From assembly GCF_007751035.1 (NCBI RefSeq), contig NZ_CP036433.1:3825001-3889000 (forward strand): a stretch of DNA of 64,000 bases, written 5' to 3'. The notes beneath the pieces were generated by a model, which saw nothing but the letters and a program-made list of their open reading frames with translations, searched no databases and was not told the origin of the DNA. The stretch comes from Lignipirellula cremea. GTDB lineage: Bacteria > Planctomycetota > Planctomycetia > Pirellulales > Pirellulaceae. This document shows, in pieces, positions 54,992 to 64,000 of the stretch; within the stretch, counting starts at the first letter, position 1, and the number at the start of each line of letters is the position of its first letter. Made by a program: the position numbers and the translations under genes.

Positions 54992-56470
54992 TTAGTCCAG
55001 ACTCATGGTGACCGTTTTCAGCTCCGTGTAGTTGGCCAGCGCTGCTTCGCCCAGTTCGCGGCCCATGCCGCTCATTTTGAAGCCGCCGAAGGGGGCGGCT
55101 GTGTCGAGTACGTCGTAACAGTTGATCCAGACGGTGCCCGCCCTGACGGCGGCGGCGATCCGATGGGCTTTGCCCACGTCGCGCGTCCAGACCGCGGCGG
55201 CCAGACCGTAGAACGTGTTGTTGGCGCGGTCGATCACTTCGTCGATGTTCTTGAACGACAGGATGTTCATCACGGGGCCAAAAATTTCATCGGTGGCGAT
55301 CGACATGTCGTCGGTCACCTGGCTGAAGACGGTCGGCTCGATGAAATAGCCCTTATCGCCAAAACGCTGGCCGCCGGTCAGGCAGGTGGCGCCCTGGTTC
55401 TTCCCCTGCTCAATGTAGCCGAGGATCTTGTCGAACTGGGCCTGATCAATCTGCGGCCCCTGGCTGGTCGAGGCGTCAAGCGGGTTCCCCAGCTTCCGTT
55501 CCTGCGCTCGGGCGACGACCTTTTCGACGAATTCGTCGTGGATCGACTCTTCGACGAAAATGCGGCTGCCGGCGCAGCAGCACTGGCCCTGGTTGAAGAA
55601 CAGGCCGAACTCGGAACCGGCGACGGCCGCGTCCAGATCGGCGTCGGCGAACACCACATTGGGACTCTTGCCGCCCAGCTCAAACGTTAAACGCTTGAGC
55701 GACTCGGCCGCGGCCTTCATGATGATCTGGGCCGTGCGGTACTCGCCTGTGAAGGCGATCTTGTCGACGCCGCGATGATCGACCAGCGCTCCGCCGGCCG
55801 TCGGACCGAAACCGGGAACCACATTGATGACGCCCGGCGGGATGCCCGCCTCCAGGGCCAGCTCCGCCATCCGCAGGCAGGTCAACGGCGTCTGTTCGGC
55901 CGGCTTCATCACGATCGTGCAGCCGGCCGCCAGGGCCGGGCCCCACTTCCAGGCCGCCATCAGCAACGGAAAGTTCCAGGGGATAATCTGGCCGCACACG
56001 CCGGTCGGCTCCCGCCGGGTGTAGCAGAAGTACTCGCCGCGGATCGGGATCGTTTCGCCATGGATCTTGTCGGCCCAGCCGGCGTAGTACCGCAGGCAAT
56101 CAATCACCAGCGGCAGGTCGGCGTTGCGGGCGTCGGAAATGGGCTTGCCGTTGTCGAGCGATTCCAGCGCCGCGAGTTCTTCCAGATTTTCTTCCACCAG
56201 GTCGGCCAGTTTGTACATCAGCCGGCCCCGGTCCCGGGCGTTCATCGTCCGCCACGGCCCGGAATCAAACGCCTTCCGGGCGGCCTGCACCGCCAGATCC
56301 ACATCGGCCGCATCGCCTTCGGCGACTTCGGCAATCACCTCTTCAGTCGCCGGGTTAATCGTAGAAAACGTCTTGCCGCTAAGGGCGTCGCGCCACTGGT
56401 CGCCGATCAGAATCTGCGTTTTTCGCACCTTCGGCGCGGCCATGGGTTGGGAGTCTGTCGCTGTAGCCAT
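54992..56470 (-). CDS. NAD-dependent aldehyde dehydrogenase (ALDH1/2-like)
   Basis: 492 residues. The sequence follows betaine/retinal-type aldehyde dehydrogenases: [38 protein letters not shown] with the catalytic Glu, and [13 protein letters not shown] with the nucleophile among three consecutive Cys. The usual FTGSTEVG loop reads FTGEYRTAQ, a change near the cofactor that may alter NAD/NADP preference. AGGAG lies directly before three successive ATGs; the third (56470) has the best spacing. Three start codons in a row cannot be ranked further. It converts an aldehyde to the acid; substrate not inferable. Convergent with the plus-strand signalling genes. Confidence 0.93.
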   Translation of the reverse strand: MATATDSQPMAAPKVRKTQILIGDQWRDALSGKTFSTINPATEEVIAEVAEGDAADVDLAVQAARKAFDSGPWRTMNARDRGRLMYKLADLVEENLEELAALESLDNGKPISDARNADLPLVIDCLRYYAGWADKIHGETIPIRGEYFCYTRREPTGVCGQIIPWNFPLLMAAWKWGPALAAGCTIVMKPAEQTPLTCLRMAELALEAGIPPGVINVVPGFGPTAGGALVDHRGVDKIAFTGEYRTAQIIMKAAAESLKRLTFELGGKSPNVVFADADLDAAVAGSEFGLFFNQGQCCCAGSRIFVEESIHDEFVEKVVARAQERKLGNPLDASTSQGPQIDQAQFDKILGYIEQGKNQGATCLTGGQRFGDKGYFIEPTVFSQVTDDMSIATDEIFGPVMNILSFKNIDEVIDRANNTFYGLAAAVWTRDVGKAHRIAAAVRAGTVWINCYDVLDTAAPFGGFKMSGMGRELGEAALANYTELKTVTMSLD

Positions 56471-56615
56471 CATCATCTCCTGGAACGGGAGAAGGAAAGA
56501 AGATCGTCCGTTCTTCCATTCTACCGGTTTGCGGGCTCCAGGTTAAGAAACGGCTATGCCCAGCGCAGCCAGCAGGAACCAGCGACAAAGGTCGGCGACC
56601 TTCGACCAGGGGATT

Positions 56616-57341
56616 CTATTCGTCCACCAGCGGGGCGATCTGGTCTTCGGTGAGAACGCCGGGCGGCAGCTCCATGATGCGGATGTTGCGAAAGTGGATC
56701 TCGGCGCCTTCGGATTCCAGGCACAGGTAGCCCTTTTTGACCGACGACTGGCTGATGCCGTTGACGAACTTGCCGTTGATCGACAGTTTCACCACGCCGT
56801 CCACAAACACCACGTCGTAGGTGTTCCATTCCCCTTTCCCCTTGCAACGGTGCTCGATGGACTTGCTGCGCGAGCCGCGGGGATTGTCGGGCGTCGCCTT
56901 GAGTCCGCCGGCGCCGAACAGTTCACCTTGCACGTAGGCAATCGGCGGCAAGCTGCCGTCCTTCATTTTGTGCTGGTTGACCCAGTCCAGCTCCAGCATT
57001 TGCACTTCCATCCCTTTGGGCAGGCGGACGCCTTCCTCGACCGTGCCTGTGCTCCAGGCGAACACGCCCGAGTTGCCGCCCGCTTCCATGTGGCGCCATT
57101 CGATGTGCAGCAAAAAGTTCTCGTACTGCCGGTCGGAGCGCATGACGCCGATCGGCAGCCCGGTGCAGATGAGCATGCCGTCGCGGACCGACCAGGTTTC
57201 CGGCGAGGTGTTGACATCGACCCAGCCGGTCAGATCCTTGCCGTTAAACAGGTCGCGCCACTGCGGCGTCTCCTCCGCCATCGCCGCCGTCGCGGCCCCC
57301 AGCATGACAACCCAACTGCAAAACAATGAAGCGGTACGCAT
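56616..57341 (-). CDS. Secreted DUF1080 protein (3-keto-disaccharide hydrolase domain)
   Basis: 241 residues. Residues 1-22 are a signal peptide ending near AMAEE. The mature part is a single DUF1080 domain: [13 protein letters not shown] at the start, [12 protein letters not shown] in the middle and [12 protein letters not shown] at the end, the standard markers of this concanavalin-like fold. Members are thought to act on glycosides, some on 3-keto-sugars, and are very abundant in planctomycetes. ATG 57341 has GGAGG ten bases upstream; GTG 57347 is also possible. No carbohydrate partner is adjacent. Confidence 0.92.
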   Translation of the reverse strand: MRTASLFCSWVVMLGAATAAMAEETPQWRDLFNGKDLTGWVDVNTSPETWSVRDGMLICTGLPIGVMRSDRQYENFLLHIEWRHMEAGGNSGVFAWSTGTVEEGVRLPKGMEVQMLELDWVNQHKMKDGSLPPIAYVQGELFGAGGLKATPDNPRGSRSKSIEHRCKGKGEWNTYDVVFVDGVVKLSINGKFVNGISQSSVKKGYLCLESEGAEIHFRNIRIMELPPGVLTEDQIAPLVDE

Positions 57342-57695
57342 CGACACAGGTCCTCCCCAGAAAACAGTTCAGCAGGCGAGCCATGTCGCCAGAAGTAATC
57401 CATGAATTGAACGTCCTTTATGTTACCTGCCGCAGACCCGCTTTGCCTCACACGATTCCCGATTTCCGTCCGCGAACGTTGGAGTCGGCTTGCTCTGGCC
57501 CGTCGGCTGTTCGCCATTCCTGGCAATCCGCATGATCGCGCCAAGCGGTCGTTTGGCGGACAGAAAACTCCTCCTGATCGTTACTTTTTTGCACGGGACT
57601 TTAGCGGCGAGCTATTCTGCGCCGATAGTTGCTTGTGTAAGCCAAAAGGCGTAGTGGATGGCGAGAATACGACAGCGGATGTCGAACCTGTCGAA
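57342..57695. other. Divergent intergenic region, 354 bp
   Basis: Between the DUF1080 gene (minus) and the RNase H-like gene (plus). The frame of the latter is open upstream to 57420 but its composition there differs and there is no start site. No hairpin or repeat recognised. Confidence 0.4.
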
Positions 57696-58358
57696 ATGAA
57701 TGGTGGACGCGGTTGCGTCTTGTCTTTCGTCATGTCGTACCCACACTATTTGCTCCTGGCTGAAGCCGCCCCCAAAGCCTCCCAAACGGGCGGAGTGTGG
57801 CGATTTGTGTTGCAAGCTCTCGAGAGCGGAGAGCACCTGGAAGCTGCTGATGAAGAACCGGCCGTCAGCGGCGTGCGACTGGAATTGCTCGCGGTAGTGC
57901 GAGGGCTGGAAGCGATCGGCCAGCCCTCGCGAGTCACCCTGGTGACTCGCAACGCCTACATTTCTCGTACGCTCCGGCTGCACCTGGACAACTGGCGCGA
58001 CAGCGGCTGGATGTGGGAGCGGTTCGACGACATGGCCCCGATCACCAACGCCGATCTCTGGCGGCGCATCGACGGGGCCCTGCACTATCACCGGGTGGAA
58101 TGCCGCACCTGGCGTTTTGACGAACCTTCCGCCACCGTGCCCGCCCCGCACTTCTCCCATCGGTCGCGCAACCGGCGGACGTACTCCTTGCCGCAAACCG
58201 ACGACGCTGCCGTCGCCCTCGAGCATTCCGGACCTGAGCAATCCGGGCGCGAACCATCCCGACGCGAACCATCGGCACAGCCCGACACCCGTGGCTGGCT
58301 CCGCGGCGTCGCGGCCCGCCTGTGCGGCGACAGTATGGAGAAGCTGAAGCACGCCTGA
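57696..58358 (+). CDS. RNase H-fold protein lacking catalytic carboxylates
   Basis: 220 residues if ATG 57696 is used; ATG 57732 is the other choice and neither has a clear ribosome binding site. Residues 17-140 follow RNase HI in order: a first strand (LLLAEAAP), GGVWRF, RLELLAVVRGLEAI with E63 at the usual active-site Glu, LVTRNAYISRTL, LDNWRDSGW and ITNADLWRRID. The first catalytic Asp is Ala-Glu (E23 nearby), the TDS Asp is R85 (TRN), and the last Asp region is missing. Hydrolysis is therefore unlikely; nucleic-acid binding may remain. Residues 150-200 are Ser/Pro/Arg/Glu rich, with repeated REPS/EQSG units. Confidence 0.7.
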   Translation: MNGGRGCVLSFVMSYPHYLLLAEAAPKASQTGGVWRFVLQALESGEHLEAADEEPAVSGVRLELLAVVRGLEAIGQPSRVTLVTRNAYISRTLRLHLDNWRDSGWMWERFDDMAPITNADLWRRIDGALHYHRVECRTWRFDEPSATVPAPHFSHRSRNRRTYSLPQTDDAAVALEHSGPEQSGREPSRREPSAQPDTRGWLRGVAARLCGDSMEKLKHA

Positions 58359-58400
58359 CGCCAGAGACGATTGTCTGCGGCGATGCGACAGAGAGTCTCC

Positions 58401-59717
58401 CTAAGCCAGACGCATCCAGGCGGCGTTGAGATACTCGGTCTCCAGGCAATTGGTGGCGACCGGATGATCGGCCGAGGCTCCCGTCCGGGCCAGAAGCTGC
58501 ATGGTGCGTTCCGTGTTTCGCGTTGTTCCATCGGCCAGGGTGATCTGTGGTCCCGCCTGGCGACCGGCTGCGTAGAGCAGTCGCAGGAACTCGCTTTCCG
58601 GCAGCAAGCCGGAACAGGTACAGGACAGCAGCATGCCGCCGGGTGCGACCAGTTGCATCGCCAGCCGGTTCAGGTCGAAGTGCTTCCGCGTGCCTTCTTC
58701 GATCTCGGCCCGGGAGCGAATCAGCTTGGGCGGGTCCAGCACCACCACGTCGAACTTGTTGCCGCCCCGCAGCATGTCGCGCATGTACGCAAAGGCGTCG
58801 GCCTGCACAAATTTGATCCGCACCTGGTTCAGGTTGGCGTTCTCGCGAGCCAGCTCCAGCGGGTTTTCATCGAGGTCCACGCCCGTCACTTCGGCTGCTT
58901 CGCCCAGGACCTTGGCCTGCACGGAGAAGCCGCCCGTATAACAGCACAAATCCAGCACGCTGCGGCCGCGACAGAAAGAAGCCAGCTGCCGGCGGTTATC
59001 GCGCTGGTCGCAGAAGAACCCCGTCTTGTGCCCGCCGACGAATTTGACGCGGAACCGCGTGCCGAACTCCTGGATTGTCACCTGGCCGGGCAGTTCGGCC
59101 GAAGGCGTGGGATCGGCCGAGAATCCTTCCTGGGCCAGCACCATCGGGGCCGTCTGCACGAGCGTATGTTTGGCGTCGCACATGGGGGCCAGCATCTCTA
59201 GCAGCTCTTGCGCGCGGTGGTACATGCCCAGGCTGAAGACCTCAGCCGACAGCACGTCGCCGTATTTGTCGATGACGATGCCCGACAGGCCGTCGCCTTC
59301 GGAATGGACGACCCGATAGGCGTCGGTGACTTCGTCCAGCCGGAGCAGGTTCCGCCGCAGTTCCACGGCCGCGCCCAGCTGCGCTCGCCAGAACGGATCA
59401 TCGGGCAGTTCGTCGCCATAGCGGATCATCCGCACGGCCAGTTCACTGCGCGGGTTGTACAGGCCGTAGCCGATCAGGTCGCCTTCTTCCTGATAGACAG
59501 CGACCAGATCGCCCGGCTTGGCGCGGGGATCGGCGCGGGTGATCCGCTTGCGATACAGCAGCGGGTGGCGAATAGCCGTTTTCATCCAGACGGCCGGCAA
59601 GTACGACGCCGGATCAGGGGAAAGCGGCTTCGGAGCCAGCATCGACGGGCTCGAAGGGGGGAAAGTCGTTTTCCGGGGTTTCCCGCCGGCCTTACGGCGA
59701 CGCGGCTTCTCACTCAT
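58401..59717 (-). CDS. Class I rRNA methyltransferase, RlmI-type
   Basis: 438 residues. Residues 40-130 form a PUA-like RNA-binding domain (SYLPAVWMKTAIRHPLLYRK onward). The catalytic half has GFFCDQRDNRRQLASF, SVLDLCCYTGGFSVQA with the SAM loop, VTGVDLDENPLELAREN and VVLDPPKLIRSR; LDPPKL is typical of RlmI-like 23S rRNA cytosine-C5 methyltransferases (C1962 in E. coli). A Cys near the C-terminus (SCTCSG) supplies the nucleophile. The N-terminal 35 residues are basic and disordered. No neighbour is functionally related. Confidence 0.92.
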   Translation of the reverse strand: MSEKPRRRKAGGKPRKTTFPPSSPSMLAPKPLSPDPASYLPAVWMKTAIRHPLLYRKRITRADPRAKPGDLVAVYQEEGDLIGYGLYNPRSELAVRMIRYGDELPDDPFWRAQLGAAVELRRNLLRLDEVTDAYRVVHSEGDGLSGIVIDKYGDVLSAEVFSLGMYHRAQELLEMLAPMCDAKHTLVQTAPMVLAQEGFSADPTPSAELPGQVTIQEFGTRFRVKFVGGHKTGFFCDQRDNRRQLASFCRGRSVLDLCCYTGGFSVQAKVLGEAAEVTGVDLDENPLELARENANLNQVRIKFVQADAFAYMRDMLRGGNKFDVVVLDPPKLIRSRAEIEEGTRKHFDLNRLAMQLVAPGGMLLSCTCSGLLPESEFLRLLYAAGRQAGPQITLADGTTRNTERTMQLLARTGASADHPVATNCLETEYLNAAWMRLA

Positions 59718-59825
59718 AATTCACAATGGCTTTCACTACAGTTCCCGCGTTGTACCAGCGACAACAGGCAGGCGACCCACACTTTCCAGGCGCAGGGCAG
59801 GCAAAGGAAGGGATCACGCCCCGTG

Positions 59826-62800
59826 TTAATCGCCGCGCAAGGCGGCCAGCAAGGGCGCCTGGAGGGTGGCTCGCACGGCGAACAGGCCGACCAGCGCTCC
59901 CAGCCCGGCGATGAGGAGTAGCATAACGCCCAGAAACAGAACGGGCACGGTGGCTCCCCCAAAGATTACATGCGGCGCCACTGCCGCCAGGGCCGCCAGC
60001 ACGCCGCAGCCCAGCCCCTCAAAGAAGAGCGTCATGTTCTCCAGCATCACCATCTGCCCCAGCGAACGCTTGCGGAAACCGACCGCCCGCAGCAGGGCCA
60101 GTTCTCCCCGGCGTTCCAGCACGCTGCGCAACTGGGCCGCCGCCAGACCAAACACGCCGAGGAGCAAACCGAGGGAACCGAGCGCCTGGAACGTACTGAT
60201 GTAGGTGTTCTGCACGGCCAGCAACGAGGACAGCACGGCTTCACTGCTCACGGCGTCAAACCCCTGATCGGACAGACGATCCTCCAGGGCCGAGGCGACT
60301 TTCGCGTCGTCCCCCTGGCGCGTGCGAATCAGGAAGTACCGATAGCCGCCTTCTTCTGGAAAGAGCTGCTTGAAGACCTGTTCGTCCATCAACAGGCTGC
60401 CCTGCAGGATGCTGTTCGCCAGCAGCCCGGAGACCTGGAATTTGATCGGTCCCAGGTCGGGGTATTCGAGCGTAAACTCTTGACCGATGCCGCCCATCAG
60501 CTGCAGGCTGTAGACGGCCGTATTCTTGTCGAGAATCACCGGGATCGGCCGGGTGCGGCCCCACTCGGCCATAGTTTCGCCTTCCGCCAGAGCGGGCAGC
60601 TGCAGGGCGTACCAGGGATTGTCGGCATGCTCTTTGTCGACCGCGGAGCCGGCAAAGCCAAAGTGCGGCGTTTCGGGCTGGTCAAAGTAGCGGACAAAAT
60701 CAGGCGGAACGCCCAGCACCCGCGGGGAGGACGCCTTGTAGAGGTTACTGCAGCTGGCGTCGTCGCCCGACATCAACCGCAGCGAAAGCACCGCGCCGCC
60801 GTCGAGCAGAATGCTGTCGCTGCCCAACAGGTCCTTCCGGGCGGCCGGGTCGTTCAGGTTCACAAACACGGGTGAGATCGTCTGGCCAATCAGGCTGAAA
60901 CCGCCGACGCCTTCTTCGGTCGGCTCCATATGGAACGAGCTGACGGCCACAATCAGAAAGCTGGCCGCCGCCACCAGGGCGATCGTCATCAGGCTGCGCG
61001 ACGGATTCCGCTGCAGGCTCCGCATCGCCAGCGATAACGAACCGGCGTGCATGTTGACCTGGTTCAAATCGGGAACCGACCCGCTGGAGCCCCGCAGCCG
61101 GATCCAGACAAACAGCAACAGCAGCCCCAGGACCGCGGCGCCCGATCCCAGAAACGCGCCCGCCTGGGCTTCGCCGCTGAGCTGCGTCGCCAGCAGACTC
61201 AAGCAAAGCGCCGCCAGAAACAGGAACGCGACCGCCGCCCAGGCAATCATCGAGGAACGATGTCGCCGCGCCCCTGGCGACGCAGAAGCCTGGCCCGACA
61301 ACAACTGCCGGGTGGGCGTTTTGCGGGTCCGCCACAGGGTGAACAGGATCGTCAGCAGGGACACGCCAGCGCCGCTGAGCAGGCCGATCGCCAGCGTTTG
61401 TGGTTTGATGTACGGTTTCAGAAACGGGGAACCGACCGCCCCGACCCACCAGGTCGTCAGGCCGTAGATCATCAGCTCGCCATACGCCACGCCGATCGCC
61501 ACCCCGATCACGCCGCCGGCCAGCGCCACCAGCAGCGACTCGCCCGCCAGCAACAGGGCCGTCTTCCGCCGGCGAAAACCGATCGCCTGGAGCAGGCCGA
61601 TCTCGCTCGCCCGCTGCTCGATCCCCAGACGGAACAGCAGCATAACCAGCAACAGCGCGGCCGCGATAATGAACATGCTGAGCGCGAGAAACAGGCCATC
61701 GAACGGCGTAGATCCGACCGACGCCTCCAGTTGCCGACGTTTGATCGGCAGGAACGCGAGCCCCAGGTCCAGGTCGTCGCGTTCTACCTGCTGCAGGAAC
61801 TGGTCCGCCAGCTTCTCCTCCGTCACGTCCGGTCCGGCCGGTATTCGCAGCGAGGTCGTTTCGCCGAAGCGGCTGGCCCACAACCGACGGCCGGCCGCCA
61901 GCGAAATGAACGCTTTCGGCGTGGTGCGGTGGTTGCTCCAGTACTGGTCGTCTTGCCCGCGAATGGGCCGGGTCATGGCGAACGGCAGGTCCCAGTCCTC
62001 GATCGACTCGGTGTCGGTCACGCCCGGCACATACGGCGTCAGATCGGGATCGTTCGCCAGAGTAGGTCGTTCTTTGAAGACGGGCGGACGACGGCGGCCG
62101 TACGGTTTGACGGGCTCCGTCAGGGGCGTAATGGCGGCCAGGCGGAAATCGGCGTACTGCTCATCCGTCTCGCCATGCGTGGTTTCCGGCTTGAAATACA
62201 GCACGCGGATCTTGTCGCCCACTTTGGCGCCCAGGTCCTGGGCGGTCAGGCTGTTGAGTACGATCTGGTCGTCCGCCAGGTCGGGCAACGGCTGTCCTTC
62301 CAGGTCAAGCGGATGAAACGCGGGGCTCCAGTCGACGGCGGACACCGTGGAGTACGGCACGCCCACATCGTCCGCCAGCAGCTTTCCGTCCGGCAACGGG
62401 TCCTGCGGCTGCAGGGCGATGGCGTTGGCCAGGTAGGTCAGCACCGGCTGGGCATGCTCGGCCGAGAACGCCTGCTGGGCCGCCTGCTCTGCTTCTTCGC
62501 TGAGGAGCATCCGTTCGCTGGTGAAGCTGAAATAGTCGAACACCTCCTCCGGCGCGGCGCCTTCTTCCGCGGGCGTGAACTCCTGCCGGGCATGCGTCAG
62601 CAGGAAACCGTAGTCGGAGAGCGTCGGCTTGAGGGCCGCCCGCAAGGCGGCGCTGGCCTTGGCGTCGGGCGGAGCGTCGGGCGATTTCCCGGCGACGGCG
62701 ATGGCGTTGATGCGGTCATCGTCGTCCCAGTCTTTCTGACGCAGGACCCCTTGCAGCGGCGGCAACAGCAGGTACGCGTTCTTGGGGGCGATTTGCGCCG

Positions 62801-63458
62801 GATGCAGGCTGAAGCGGCCGATGCTCTCGGCGGGAATAATGGCGGCGACCTTAAGTCGCGGGAGGGACTGCGTGAGGTCTTCTTTCTTCCCCAGCGGATT
62901 CTCGGACGGCACCTGTTCCAGTCGGGGGAAGCGCAGCGTTACCGTGGCTCCTTCGGCGGAGGCGACCGCCGCAGGCGTGATGCCGAGCTCTTCGGCCAGC
63001 GGGGCGTTCAGCACGATCTGCTGCTCGTCGATCTCCGCGCCGTCGGTCGGCGGCTGGAACAGCGCGGGCGTCGGCAGGCTGCCGAGCTTCCAGAACTGTT
63101 CGTCGCAGCCGATCACCACAATCTGCGACGCGCGACGGACGCCATCGTCGGTCTGGTGCTCCACGGCTCCGCCGGGGAACAGGATCATCGGGGCGGCAGC
63201 CGAGTAATCCGCCTTGAAAGCAGCGGTCGCCTGGAGTTCTTGCACCAGCTCGCGGCGAAAAAAGCGATCCGCGATCAGCAGCTCGTCGATTCTTCCCAGT
63301 CGCTGCAGGGTCAGGTCGCGCAGGCTGCTGCGCATCGAATCGCCCACCAACAGGGCGCCGGTCAGCACAGCCGTCGCCGCCGCCACGCCCAGCATCACGG
63401 CGAAATGAATGCGCCAGTGTTGCCGCAGGTTCCTAAGAATAAAAGTCCAGTTCGACAT
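59826..63458 (-). CDS. Large FtsX/MacB-type ABC transporter permease
   Basis: 1210 residues, about twice a usual FtsX permease. An N-terminal helix (15-45) is followed by a long extracytoplasmic domain of about 570 residues. The first FtsX module lies around 620-760 (ALLLVMLLFRLGIEQRASE, then GLLQAIGFRRRK). Two further helices near 770-830 and a second periplasmic domain precede the second FtsX module at about 1085-1200 (SVLERRGELALLRAVGFRKR). Both modules keep the coupling-helix motif (RA[SI]GF.RR/KR). This resembles the LolCE/MacB class that works with a separate ATPase; none is encoded adjacent on this side. It may export lipoproteins or a peptide, or act in envelope remodelling. Confidence 0.88.
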   Translation of the reverse strand: MSNWTFILRNLRQHWRIHFAVMLGVAAATAVLTGALLVGDSMRSSLRDLTLQRLGRIDELLIADRFFRRELVQELQATAAFKADYSAAAPMILFPGGAVEHQTDDGVRRASQIVVIGCDEQFWKLGSLPTPALFQPPTDGAEIDEQQIVLNAPLAEELGITPAAVASAEGATVTLRFPRLEQVPSENPLGKKEDLTQSLPRLKVAAIIPAESIGRFSLHPAQIAPKNAYLLLPPLQGVLRQKDWDDDDRINAIAVAGKSPDAPPDAKASAALRAALKPTLSDYGFLLTHARQEFTPAEEGAAPEEVFDYFSFTSERMLLSEEAEQAAQQAFSAEHAQPVLTYLANAIALQPQDPLPDGKLLADDVGVPYSTVSAVDWSPAFHPLDLEGQPLPDLADDQIVLNSLTAQDLGAKVGDKIRVLYFKPETTHGETDEQYADFRLAAITPLTEPVKPYGRRRPPVFKERPTLANDPDLTPYVPGVTDTESIEDWDLPFAMTRPIRGQDDQYWSNHRTTPKAFISLAAGRRLWASRFGETTSLRIPAGPDVTEEKLADQFLQQVERDDLDLGLAFLPIKRRQLEASVGSTPFDGLFLALSMFIIAAALLLVMLLFRLGIEQRASEIGLLQAIGFRRRKTALLLAGESLLVALAGGVIGVAIGVAYGELMIYGLTTWWVGAVGSPFLKPYIKPQTLAIGLLSGAGVSLLTILFTLWRTRKTPTRQLLSGQASASPGARRHRSSMIAWAAVAFLFLAALCLSLLATQLSGEAQAGAFLGSGAAVLGLLLLFVWIRLRGSSGSVPDLNQVNMHAGSLSLAMRSLQRNPSRSLMTIALVAAASFLIVAVSSFHMEPTEEGVGGFSLIGQTISPVFVNLNDPAARKDLLGSDSILLDGGAVLSLRLMSGDDASCSNLYKASSPRVLGVPPDFVRYFDQPETPHFGFAGSAVDKEHADNPWYALQLPALAEGETMAEWGRTRPIPVILDKNTAVYSLQLMGGIGQEFTLEYPDLGPIKFQVSGLLANSILQGSLLMDEQVFKQLFPEEGGYRYFLIRTRQGDDAKVASALEDRLSDQGFDAVSSEAVLSSLLAVQNTYISTFQALGSLGLLLGVFGLAAAQLRSVLERRGELALLRAVGFRKRSLGQMVMLENMTLFFEGLGCGVLAALAAVAPHVIFGGATVPVLFLGVMLLLIAGLGALVGLFAVRATLQAPLLAALRGD

Positions 63459-63582
63459 GAACAGATGCCATCGTTAAAGGTGCAAATCCGCCACGCAAGG
63501 CGTCGCCGCCGGGGCCGCAACGGCCACGTTGCCTGCTTGCGGAAAGAACGACGACGTTCACGGGCCAGCCGGCAAGCGCCGG

Positions 63583-64000
63583 TTATTTCGCCGGTGTTTC
63601 GTCCACCGGCAGGTTCTTCGCAGCCAGGCCCAGCATGACCAGCGACCAGCCGTTGAACAGCAACTCAATGCCCACATACAGCCCAATCACCCACAGGCCC
63701 GATAACGGCCAGCGGCTCCAGATCATCATCCCCAAAGCCACGCTGATCACGCCATTGAGCAGCATCCACACCCAGTGGTGGAACCGTGAGGAGATAGCCA
63801 GCACGATACGCAGCACGCCAGAGAACAGCAGCGACAACGCAAACAGCAGCGTCAGCGCTTCGGCCGCGGCGACGGGACTCGTCACCACCAGCATGCCGGT
63901 AACCAGGTAGAGCACGCCGATCAGCAGGTTTACAAAAAACCCGCCCCAGCTGCGGGCCGTCAACGCGACCACCACTTCGCCGGCGCCGCTGACCAGCAGC
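63583..64000 (-). CDS. HdeD-like membrane protein (DUF308), cut by the window end
   Basis: The frame is open to the last base of the window, so the N-terminus is missing; at least 130 residues are seen. They contain about five membrane helices in the arrangement of HdeD/DUF308 proteins: LLIGVLYLVTGMLVV, then ALTLLFALSLLFSGVLRI, then LLNGVISVALGMMIW. The protein ends with a short soluble tail. HdeD is linked to acid resistance in enterobacteria, but in other bacteria the family has no assigned role. It is upstream of the FtsX permease on the same strand with 124 bp between, so co-transcription is possible. Confidence 0.8.
   Translation of the reverse strand, partial: LLVSGAGEVVVALTARSWGGFFVNLLIGVLYLVTGMLVVTSPVAAAEALTLLFALSLLFSGVLRIVLAISSRFHHWVWMLLNGVISVALGMMIWSRWPLSGLWVIGLYVGIELLFNGWSLVMLGLAAKNLPVDETPAK

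Noticed and set aside
61047..63638. 863-codon open frame antisense to the FtsX permease
   Set aside because: Gln/Arg/Gly-rich composition typical of antisense frames; the permease motifs on the other strand are clear.

Overview
The window looks like a piece of chromosome from a planctomycete, most likely of the Pirellulaceae type. It is GC-rich, genes are loosely packed on both strands, and the protein families fit: a formylglycine-dependent sulfatase, a DUF1080 secreted protein, a DUF1570 peptidase-like protein with leucine-rich repeats, an EF-G of the spirochaete/planctomycete-mitochondrial type, an excisionase-type helix-turn-helix fused to a receiver domain, and several small or secreted proteins of a kind I associate only with planctomycetes. 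No rRNA, tRNA or CRISPR array was seen. The organism assignment is inference from gene content.

Layout. 1-9.3 kb: PSP1-domain protein, DUF1570/LRR protein, ClpB, leucyl aminopeptidase (PepA), a PAP2 phosphatase, a four-helix membrane protein overlapping by one base a 56-residue coiled-coil protein, and a 76-residue protein facing it across a bidirectional terminator. 9.9-16.3 kb: a CheW-like protein, a minus-strand operon for a Tat-exported xanthine-dehydrogenase-family enzyme ([2Fe-2S], molybdopterin and FAD subunits plus an 83-residue Cys-rich protein), and an HTH-receiver regulator. 17.5-31.9 kb: secreted proteins, a GT4 glycosyltransferase, a HEVGH metallopeptidase-like protein, a lactate permease, a class V aminotransferase, a divergent two-AAA Clp-like ATPase of 1149 residues, and two tandem M14 carboxypeptidase paralogues of which the first has lost zinc ligands. 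32.5-45.8 kb: EF-G, a radical SAM/SPASM protein, thiolase, ALDH7-type dehydrogenase, an MBL/beta-CASP hydrolase, secreted and membrane proteins, a DUF167 protein and a sulfatase.

46.0-49.1 kb holds two nearly identical IS4-family insertion sequences in tandem, sharing one target duplication between them and sitting in what reads as an intrinsic terminator hairpin. 49.6-54.5 kb is the most striking signalling locus: an ammonium-transporter domain fused to a PAS/histidine kinase/two receivers/HPt hybrid kinase, translationally coupled to an HD-GYP response regulator, which would link ammonium sensing to cyclic-di-GMP breakdown. 54.6-64.0 kb: a HEAT-repeat remnant, an aldehyde dehydrogenase, a DUF1080 protein, an RNase H-like protein lacking catalytic acids, an RlmI-type rRNA methyltransferase, a 1210-residue FtsX-type permease and an HdeD-like membrane protein cut by the window end.

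The strongest leads are (1) the Amt-kinase/HD-GYP pair, (2) an iron-sulfur subunit in which exactly the four cysteines of one [2Fe-2S] site are serines while the second site is intact, (3) the active/inactive carboxypeptidase pair, (4) the divergent Clp-like ATPase, and (5) the IS pair and its target. All functional statements come from reading motifs by eye; no database search was possible.
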